A stretch of DNA of 64,000 nt from Stutzerimonas stutzeri (GTDB lineage Bacteria > Pseudomonadota > Gammaproteobacteria > Pseudomonadales > Pseudomonadaceae). The notes under the pieces were generated by a model. It was not told where the DNA came from, made no database searches, and was given only the letters and a program-made list of their open reading frames with translations. The translations under genes and the position numbers were made by a program. The first letter of the stretch is position 1, and every line of letters starts with the position of its first letter. Shown one piece after another: positions 56,529 through 64,000 of this stretch. The DNA is taken from assembly GCF_013522825.1 (NCBI RefSeq), contig NZ_JAAMQZ010000009.1, forward strand, positions 1 through 64,000. The letters are read 5' to 3'.

Positions 56529-57292
56529 AATCGCTGTCGCGCTACGCCCTGCCGCTATTGCTGATCGCCGCCGTGATCGGTTCCTTCGCCTGGCTGCAGC
56601 TCGAAGCCAGCGCCCTGATCAGCCGGGACGGGCTGGGCCAGATGGCCAGCTATGCCTCGGGCTTCCTCAGCCCGGACCTGTCGACCGGTCATCTGCGAGC
56701 CATCGGCTATGGCACCCTGGAAACCCTGGCGATGTCGGCCATCGGCACGCTATTGGCGGCGCTGCTCGGCCTGCTGCTGGCGTTGCCCGCCGCCGGTCGT
56801 TTCGGCCTGGTCGCCAAGGGCGGCGCGCGGTTGCTGCTCAATGCCCTGCGCGCCATCCCGGAGCTGGTCTGGGCCGCGCTGATGGTGCTGGCCGCCGGGC
56901 TGGGGCCGAATGCCGGCACCCTGGCGCTGGCGCTGCACACCGCCGGCGTCCTGGGCAGGCTGTTCGCCGAAGCCCTGGAAAACACCCCCGGAGCGCCCGC
57001 CGAGGCCTTGCGGCTGGCCGGCAGCGGGCGCATCGCCGCGTTCTGCTACGGCACCCTGCCCATGCTCTGGCCGCAGCTGGTGGCCTATACGCTGTACCGC
57101 TGGGAAAACAATATCCGCATGGCCAGCGTGCTCGGCTTCGTCGGTGCGGGCGGTCTGGGGCAGATGCTCTACATGAGCCTGAGCCTGTTCCAGGAAGCCC
57201 AGGCCTCGACGGTGATCCTTGCCATGCTGCTGATGGTGCTGGCGGTCGATGCGCTCAGTGGATGGGCGCGCCAGCGCTGGGTGCGCGGCTGA
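56525..57292 (+). CDS. PhnE-type ABC transporter permease 2
   Basis: The 255-residue permease starts with GTG 56525, overlapping the previous stop (GTGA). The corresponding motifs ALRAIPELVWAALMVLAAGLGPNAG and [18 protein letters not shown] show it is a paralogue of the first. Two separate permease genes form the complete four-gene transporter. A palindromic repeat follows 8 bp after the stop. Confidence 0.92.
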   Translation: MKSLSRYALPLLLIAAVIGSFAWLQLEASALISRDGLGQMASYASGFLSPDLSTGHLRAIGYGTLETLAMSAIGTLLAALLGLLLALPAAGRFGLVAKGGARLLLNALRAIPELVWAALMVLAAGLGPNAGTLALALHTAGVLGRLFAEALENTPGAPAEALRLAGSGRIAAFCYGTLPMLWPQLVAYTLYRWENNIRMASVLGFVGAGGLGQMLYMSLSLFQEAQASTVILAMLLMVLAVDALSGWARQRWVRG

Positions 57293-57299
57293 CAGGCCG

Positions 57300-57422
57300 T
57301 TGAAAGCTAGCTGCGTTGGCAATACTTCGTTAAAAACAGGCTCGAAATGCTCATTTAGGCCACTAAACTCCGCTTCCTCGCCTGTTTTTGCCTCGTCTTG
57401 CCTGCCTCGCCTACGCTTTCAA
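57300..57422. repeat. 123-bp imperfect palindromic repeat (MITE/REP-like element)
   Basis: The outer arms are TTGAAAGC (57300-57307) and GCTTTCAA (57415-57422). The inner arms are AAAAACAGGC (57332-57341) and GCCTGTTTTT (57380-57389), both perfect, with the intervening arms partly complementary. The whole can fold into one long hairpin. Such elements recur in intergenic regions of Pseudomonas genomes, by my recollection. It lies directly after the transporter operon and can terminate it. Confidence 0.75.
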
Positions 57423-57443
57423 AATTGTCAGTATCGGCAGAAC

Positions 57444-57788
57444 TCACCAGGGCAGCGGCTCGCCCGACAGCAGGCTCAGCTTGCTGCGGATATCGGCGAA
57501 CATCGCATCGTAGTCGCTGCGCCCATGCAGCACCGGCCCGCCCGGCAGGCACAGACCGTGGCGCACGGCTACCCGCGCAATGGTGCTGAAAACATTGTAG
57601 GCGACGTCGCGGTGCAGCTCGAATGCCTCGGCGAAGGGCTTGCCATCCACCTCACCACGCATGCTGACCTGCAGCACCTGCCCCCTGTTCGGATCATTGT
57701 GCACGCTGTATTCGATATCGCAGGCAAAATGCTGCCGAGAGCAGCCGTCGGGAAAGTAGACACGAGAAAGACGACCAGGCTTGAACAT
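57444..57788 (-). CDS. DUF5064-like conserved hypothetical protein
   Basis: The 114-residue protein starts at 57788 (MFKPGRLSRVYFPDG) with AAGGGG upstream; the longer frame to 57848 is not supported. It has ACDIEYSVHND and FELHRDVAYNVFSTIARVAVRHGL, in the style of DUF5064 proteins of pseudomonads. No catalytic motif or signal peptide. Function unknown. Confidence 0.75.
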   Translation of the reverse strand: MFKPGRLSRVYFPDGCSRQHFACDIEYSVHNDPNRGQVLQVSMRGEVDGKPFAEAFELHRDVAYNVFSTIARVAVRHGLCLPGGPVLHGRSDYDAMFADIRSKLSLLSGEPLPW

Positions 57789-57860
57789 GCGACCCCTTGT
57801 TTTGTGCTCCGGGAAAACGCGTATTTCATCATGCCACTTCGACATCATTCGTGATTTGAA

Positions 57861-58178
57861 TCAGTTCAGACCAGGCTTCGTCGCTCTCTCCTGAACCAGC
57901 ACCCAGGGAGCAACCACCACGGCCCACAGCGATGGGTCACGCGCCAGCCAATCCTGGGCCTGCTCCGTTTCGAGCCGCCCCAGGCACCCTTCGCTCAGCC
58001 ATGCCGCAACCTTTTCCCGATCATCCTCGGCAACCGCCTGGGCCGCCGCGATCAGGTCGAAATCGCTGGCGACCCGCAGCAACGCGCCACGCGCGAAGAA
58101 GGGTTGCAGCTCCTCCCAGGTGATGGAGGCGGTTTCAGCCAGCAATTTGGCATAAAGGATGCTTGATTCTTCGCTCAT
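57861..58178 (-). CDS. DUF2288-like conserved hypothetical protein
   Basis: A 105-residue acidic protein, MSEESSILYAKLLAETASITWEELQPFFARGALLRVASDFDLIAAAQAVAEDD. It matches the DUF2288 pattern (TAxIxWxELqxFFARG, DLIxvA, W). Function unknown. It lies immediately upstream of the DUF5064-like gene on the same strand and may share a transcript. Confidence 0.8.
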   Translation of the reverse strand: MSEESSILYAKLLAETASITWEELQPFFARGALLRVASDFDLIAAAQAVAEDDREKVAAWLSEGCLGRLETEQAQDWLARDPSLWAVVVAPWVLVQERATKPGLN

Positions 58179-58376
58179 GGGACTCGCTCAATAAAGGGGC
58201 GGCGCCATGATAGCGTCCGGGTGAGCGCCATCAAGCCATGACGTTCCTGACTGTGCAAACGAGTGCTGACGCTTCTACACTGTGCCGGTACAGTTGCCGT
58301 GCGTTCAGGGACGCTTGCGCCCAGGCGACACCGCAACCCACAGGGTTCAAACAATAATTATGAAAGTGGAGCGCAT

Positions 58377-59495
58377 ATGAAGACCAAGCAGCCTCTTTGC
58401 AAACTGTTCCTGGCCATCGCCTTGACGGGCGCGACGAGCTATACCCTGGCCGCCGACACCATAAAGATTGCGCTGGCCGGCCCGGTCACCGGAGCGGTCG
58501 CCCAGTACGGGGACATGCAGTTCATGGGCGCCCAGATGGCCATCGAGCAGATCAACAAGAAGGGCGGCGTCAACGGCCAGCAGCTGCAAAGCGTGGTCTA
58601 CGACGATGCCTGCGACCCCAAGCAGGCGGTCGCGGTGGCCAACAAGATCGTCAATGACGGGGTCAACTTCGTGGTCGGGCATCTGTGCTCCAGTTCCACC
58701 CAGCCGGCATCCGACATCTACGAAGATGAAGGCATCCTGATGATTACCGCCGCGTCCACCAGCCCGGACATCACCGCACGCGGCTACGAGCTGATCTTCC
58801 GCACCATCGGCCTGGACAGCCTGCAAGGCCCGACCGCAGGCAATTTCATCGCCGACAAGATCAAGCCGAGCAACGTCGCGGTCATCCATGACAAGCAGCA
58901 GTACGGCGAAGGCATCGCCACCTCGGTCAAGCAGATCCTGGAAAGCAAGAACGTCAAGGTTGGCCTGTTCGAAGGCATCAACGCCGGCGACAAGGACTTT
59001 TCCTCGCTGATCGCCAAACTCAGGCGTGAAGGCGTCGATTTCGTCTATTACGGCGGCTACCACCCGGAAATGGGCCTGCTGCTGCGCCAGTCCAGGGAAA
59101 AGGGTCTGAATGTGCGCTTCATGGGGCCTGAAGGCGTCGGCAACTCGGAAATCTCCGCCATCGCCGGCCCGTCTTCGGAAGGCATGCTGGTCACCCTGCC
59201 GAAATCCTTCGACCAGGACCCGCGCAACCAGGCGCTGGTCGAGGCCTTCAAGGCCAAGAAGCAGGACCCGAGCGGCCCCTTCGTGTTCCCCTCCTACGCC
59301 GCCGTACAGGTCATTGCCGAAGGCATCGAGAAAGCCGGCAGCACCGACACCGACAAGGTGGCCGCGGCTCTGCGCAGCAATACCTTCGATACGCCGACCG
59401 GCAACCTCACGTTCGATGAAAAGGGTGATCTGAAGGACTTCAACTTCGTGATCTACGAGTGGCACCAGGACGGCACCAAATCCGAAGCCCAATGA
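58377..59495 (+). CDS. braC: Branched-chain amino-acid ABC transporter substrate-binding protein
   Basis: The 372-residue protein starts at 58377 with GGAG upstream and a signal peptide ending SYTLAAD. It matches P. aeruginosa BraC closely: DTIKIALAGPVTGAVAQYGDMQFMGAQMAIEQINKKGGVNG, then YDDACDPKQAVAVANKIV and the HDKQQYGEGIATSVKQ and FVYYGGYHPEMGLLLRQ regions. It binds Leu/Ile/Val in the periplasm. A hairpin follows, probably setting a higher BraC level than the membrane genes. Confidence 0.94.
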   Translation: MKTKQPLCKLFLAIALTGATSYTLAADTIKIALAGPVTGAVAQYGDMQFMGAQMAIEQINKKGGVNGQQLQSVVYDDACDPKQAVAVANKIVNDGVNFVVGHLCSSSTQPASDIYEDEGILMITAASTSPDITARGYELIFRTIGLDSLQGPTAGNFIADKIKPSNVAVIHDKQQYGEGIATSVKQILESKNVKVGLFEGINAGDKDFSSLIAKLRREGVDFVYYGGYHPEMGLLLRQSREKGLNVRFMGPEGVGNSEISAIAGPSSEGMLVTLPKSFDQDPRNQALVEAFKAKKQDPSGPFVFPSYAAVQVIAEGIEKAGSTDTDKVAAALRSNTFDTPTGNLTFDEKGDLKDFNFVIYEWHQDGTKSEAQ

Positions 59496-59513
59496 GCCGG
59501 TAACCACCCGACC

Positions 59514-59546
59514 GAAGCCCACCGCAGCCGCAGTGGGCTTCGTTTC
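59514..59546 (+). terminator. Attenuating hairpin between braC and braD
   Basis: GAAGCCCAC, 10-nt loop, GTGGGCTTC followed by GTTTC: a perfect 9-bp stem 19 bp after the braC stop. It is typical of partial terminators separating a highly expressed binding protein from its permease genes. Confidence 0.7.
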
Positions 59547-59759
59547 AGCTGATCGGGGCGGCCCCGGCCACAAGCCATTCGGACCCCCCCAGCAACACCT
59601 TCAACCAAGCGAGTGGCCTGCACAGCCGGCCCGCCTCGAACCTGGCGCGTGCGTGATCCGCACCCCGCCCTTGGCACTGCATTCTCCATGCAGCGTGTTC
59701 GAAGCAGGCCTGCCCTGGCGGGGTCGAGCATTGGATGCCTGGTGTTCAGGAGAGACGTG

Positions 59760-60679
59760 ATGCCTGAGCTTTACCACTACTTCCAACAGCTGATCAACGG
59801 CCTCACCGTTGGCAGCACCTACGCCCTGATCGCCATCGGCTACACGATGGTCTACGGGATCATCGGCATGATCAACTTCGCCCATGGCGAGGTATACATG
59901 ATCGGCTCCTACGTGACCTTCATCGCCATCGTCGGGCTGTCGATGATGGGGCTCGATGCCCTGCCTCTGCTGATGATCGGCGCCTTCATCGCGAGCATGA
60001 TCGTCACCAGCGCCTACGGCTACAGCATCGAACGGGTCGCCTACCGACCGCTGCGCGGCGGCAACCGGCTGATCCCGCTGATCTCCGCCATCGGCATGTC
60101 GATCTTCCTGCAGAACCTCGTCCTGCTGGCCCAGGACTCCAAGGACAAGGCCATCCCCAACCCCATGCCGGGTAACTTCGTGATCGGCGAGAGCCTGATG
60201 AACGGCGTGGTGATTTCCTACATGCAGGTGCTGATCTTCATCGTCACCATCGTCGCCATGATGGGCCTGACGCTGTTCATCTCGCGCTCGCGCCTGGGTC
60301 GCGCCTGCCGCGCCTGCGCCGAAGACCTGAAGATGGCCAACCTGCTGGGCATCAATACCAACAGCATCATCTCCCTGACGTTCGTCATCGGCGCCGCCCT
60401 GGCCGCCATTGCCGCCGTGCTGATCAGCATGCAGTACGGGGTGATCAACCCGCACATCGGCTTTCTCGCCGGCATCAAGGCCTTTACCGCTGCGGTGCTG
60501 GGCGGCATCGGCAGCATTCCCGGTGCCATGCTCGGTGGTCTGGTGCTGGGCGTGGCCGAGGCATTCGGCGCCGACATCTTCGGCGACCAGTACAAGGACG
60601 TGGTGGCCTTCACGCTGCTGATCCTGGTCCTGCTGTTCCGCCCAACCGGCATCCTCGGTCGCCCGGAGGTGGAAAAGGT

Positions 60680-60683
<4 letters not shown>
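59760..60683 (+). CDS. braD: Branched-chain amino-acid ABC permease
   Basis: The 307-residue LivH-type permease starts at 59760 ([44 protein letters not shown]). GLIFVIGA-like helices and the EAA-like loop [20 protein letters not shown] are present, and the C-terminus ends [15 protein letters not shown]. It forms the translocation pathway with BraE. Its stop overlaps the braE start by ATGA. Confidence 0.95.
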
Positions 60684-61932
<1,249 letters not shown>

Positions 61933-61936
<4 letters not shown>

Positions 61937-62700
61937 GCCGCCCGATTCTTGAAGTACGCGGCCTGACCATGCGCTTCGGCGGCCTGCTGGCCGTCAACGG
62001 AGTGGGCCTGACCGTACAGGACAAACAGGTGGTCTCGATGATCGGCCCCAACGGCGCCGGCAAGACCACCGTATTCAACTGCCTGACCGGCTTCTACCAG
62101 CCGACCTCGGGGGAAATCCTGCTGGACGGCGAACCGATCCAGGGCTTGCCGGGACACAAGATCGCGCGCAAGGGCGTGGTCCGCACCTTTCAGAACGTGC
62201 GCCTGTTCAAGGACATGACCGTCGTGGAAAACCTGCTGGTGGCCCAGCATCGGCATCTCGACACCGGCCTTCTGTCCGGCCTGCTGAAGACCAGGGCCTT
62301 TCGCCGGAGCGAGCGCGAAGCGATGGAGTTTGCCGCGCACTGGCTCGAACAGGTCAACCTCACCGACGTGGCCAACCGCCCCGCCGGCACGCTCGCCTAT
62401 GGCCAGCAGCGGCGCCTGGAAATTGCCCGCTGCATGATGACGCGCCCGCGCATCCTCATGCTCGATGAGCCGGCAGCCGGCCTCAATCCGAAGGAAACCG
62501 AAGACCTGAAAGCGCTGATCAGCCTGCTGCGCGACTCGCACAACGTCACGGTGCTGCTGATCGAACACGACATGAAACTGGTCATGAGCATCTCCGACCA
62601 TATCGTCGTGATCAACCAGGGCTGCCCGCTGGCCGACGGCACACCGGAGCAGGTGCGCGACAATCCGGACGTGATCAAAGCCTATCTGGGAGAGGCGTAA
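61933..62700 (+). CDS. braF: Branched-chain amino-acid ABC ATPase
   Basis: The 255-residue LivG-type ATPase has Walker [10 protein letters not shown], signature [14 protein letters not shown] and Walker [40 protein letters not shown] is typical of LivG. It powers branched-chain amino-acid uptake with BraG. Confidence 0.95.
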
Positions 62701-62702
62701 GC

Positions 62703-63404
62703 ATGCTGTATTTCGAAAACGTCTCGACCTGCTACGGCAAGATCCAGGCGCTGCACAGCGTCAATGTCGAAATCCGCAAGGGCGAAATCGTCACCCTGAT
62801 CGGAGCCAACGGCGCCGGCAAATCCACCCTGCTGATGACGCTCTGTGGCTCGCCCCAGGCCTCCGGAGGCAGCATCCGCTTCGAGGGCGAAGAACTGGTG
62901 GGCCAGCAGACCTGCGACATCATGCGCAAGGACATCGCCGTGGTGCCCGAAGGCCGGCGCATCTTCGCCCGCCTGACCGTGGAGGAAAATCTCGCCATGG
63001 GCGGCTTCTTCACCGGCAAGGCGGATTTCCAGGAGCAACTGGACAAGGTGCTGCTGCTGTTCCCGCGCCTGAAGGAGCGTTATCAGCAGCGCGGCGGCAC
63101 CATGTCCGGTGGCGAGCAACAGATGCTGGCCATCGCCCGCGCGCTGATGAGCAAGCCCCGCCTGCTGCTGCTCGATGAACCGTCGCTGGGTCTGGCGCCG
63201 ATCATCATCCAGCAGATATTCGAGATCATCGAGCAACTGCGCGAAGACGGCGTGACCATCTTCCTGGTCGAACAGAACGCCAATCAGGCGCTGAAGCTGG
63301 CTGATCGCGGCTATGTGCTGGAAAACGGTCACATCGTCATGCAGGGCAGCGGCGAAGAACTGCTGAGCGACCCCAGGGTCCGCGACGCCTACCTGGGCGG
63401 CTAG
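62703..63404 (+). CDS. braG: Branched-chain amino-acid ABC ATPase
   Basis: The 233-residue LivF-type ATPase has Walker A GANGAGKST, signature MSGGEQQMLAIARAL and Walker B RLLLLDEPSLGLAP. It lies 2 bp after braF and completes the transporter. It is followed 8 bp later by an amidohydrolase gene. Confidence 0.95.
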   Translation: MLYFENVSTCYGKIQALHSVNVEIRKGEIVTLIGANGAGKSTLLMTLCGSPQASGGSIRFEGEELVGQQTCDIMRKDIAVVPEGRRIFARLTVEENLAMGGFFTGKADFQEQLDKVLLLFPRLKERYQQRGGTMSGGEQQMLAIARALMSKPRLLLLDEPSLGLAPIIIQQIFEIIEQLREDGVTIFLVEQNANQALKLADRGYVLENGHIVMQGSGEELLSDPRVRDAYLGG

Positions 63405-63412
63405 GAGAAAGC

Positions 63413-64000
63413 ATGCGGCTCTGGATCAGCAATCCACGCGCGCTTTTCACCGCCAACGATCACCAGGCGCCTGCGGGCCTGGTGATCGAAAACGGCGTGA
63501 TCGTCGAGCTGCTGGGCGCCGGCGCCGTACCCGCCAGCCCGGTCGAGGAAACCTTCGATGCCCGCGACCATGTGGTGCTGCCGGGGCTGGTCAATGCGCA
63601 CCATCATTTCCACCAGACTCTGACCCGCGCCTGGGGACCGGCGGTCAACAAGCCGGTGCTCGACTGGCTGCCGGCGCTGTATCCGCTCTGGTCCGGACTG
63701 ACGCCACGGCAGCTCGCGCTGGCCAGCCGGGTGGCGCTGGCCGAACTGCTGCTCTCGGGCTGCACCACGACGGCGGACCAGCATTACCTGTTTCCCGCCG
63801 GGCTGGAGCAGGCCATCGATATCCAGGTCGAGGCGGTGCGCGAAATGGGCATGCGCGCCACTCTGAGTCGTGGCTCGATGAACGTCGCCGGGTCGCACAA
63901 TAGCGCCTGCGTGCAGAGCGCCGAGGCGATCCTGGCTGACAGCCAGCGCCTGGCCGAGCGCTACCACGAGCGCGGCGAAGGTGCGCAGATCCAGATCGCC
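63413..64000 (+). CDS. Amidohydrolase, 8-oxoguanine deaminase-like (partial, cut by window end)
   Basis: The first 196 residues are visible, starting at 63413 behind AGGAGAAAGC (MRLWISNPRALFTANDHQAPAGLVIENGVIVELLGAG). The metal-binding HxH motif reads LPGLVNAHHHFHQTLTRAW, followed by LLLSGCTTTADQHYLFP. The sequence resembles the P. aeruginosa 8-oxoguanine deaminase (PA0142), which deaminates 8-oxoguanine to urate. The C-terminal catalytic residues are outside the window. Its closeness to braG may reflect shared transcription. Confidence 0.82.
   Translation, partial: MRLWISNPRALFTANDHQAPAGLVIENGVIVELLGAGAVPASPVEETFDARDHVVLPGLVNAHHHFHQTLTRAWGPAVNKPVLDWLPALYPLWSGLTPRQLALASRVALAELLLSGCTTTADQHYLFPAGLEQAIDIQVEAVREMGMRATLSRGSMNVAGSHNSACVQSAEAILADSQRLAERYHERGEGAQIQIA

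Overview
The window is a high-GC chromosomal segment from a gamma-proteobacterium, almost certainly a Pseudomonas (the gene complement suggests the mendocina/oleovorans/alcaligenes side of the genus). Supporting genes are braCDEFG, a phaJ/fadD pair, the small cbb3-oxidase subunit CcoM behind an ANR-type box, hrpA, rapA, lhr, and several classes of REP palindrome with a GTAG head. No rRNA, tRNA, CRISPR array, prophage or replication origin was seen.

Region by region. 1-1183 is the end of an IS66-family element (tnpC running off the window, plus tnpB). Its terminal GTAA supplies the stop codon of a short-chain dehydrogenase gene (1180-2016), which is probably cut at its 3' end. 2.5-16.2 kb is accessory metabolism and transport: an MHYT-GGDEF-EAL protein, a LysE exporter, a PEP-mutase-like enzyme, a Fsr-like MFS pump with a convergent AraC regulator, ogt, a nitroreductase, a BASS/ACR3-like transporter, azlCD with a divergent LysR, a tightly overlapped marR-methyltransferase-thioesterase operon behind a perfect palindrome, and rarD. 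16.2-34 kb is core genes: hrpA, a Cache chemoreceptor, fadD and phaJ in divergent orientation, ccoM, rapA and lhr.

34-42 kb holds an SDR gene, then a translationally coupled egtB-egtD-S8 peptidase operon (ergothioneine-type enzymes plus a secreted subtilase whose catalytic Asp position is Glu), then a secreted GH5 enzyme with a duplicated N-terminal module. 42-47 kb carries a DEAD-box helicase, a LysR regulator, a periplasmic cyclophilin and a CHAD protein. 47-49.6 kb is a small patchwork: a flavin-reductase fragment, a Fic protein with repeated promoter sites, an orphan HigA-like antitoxin and an unassigned 0.5-kb stretch.

49.6-64 kb returns to metabolism and transport: a glxR-hyi-MFS operon without gcl, a CNNM/CBS protein, a four-gene PhnCDEE-type ABC transporter (phosphonate-like or selenate-like), a 123-bp palindromic repeat, two small conserved proteins, the braC-attenuator-braDEFG branched-chain amino-acid transporter, and the start of an 8-oxoguanine-deaminase-like amidohydrolase cut by the window edge.

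Start codons were re-chosen from ribosome-binding sites, overlaps and family N-termini. All family assignments are by eye; no database search was possible.
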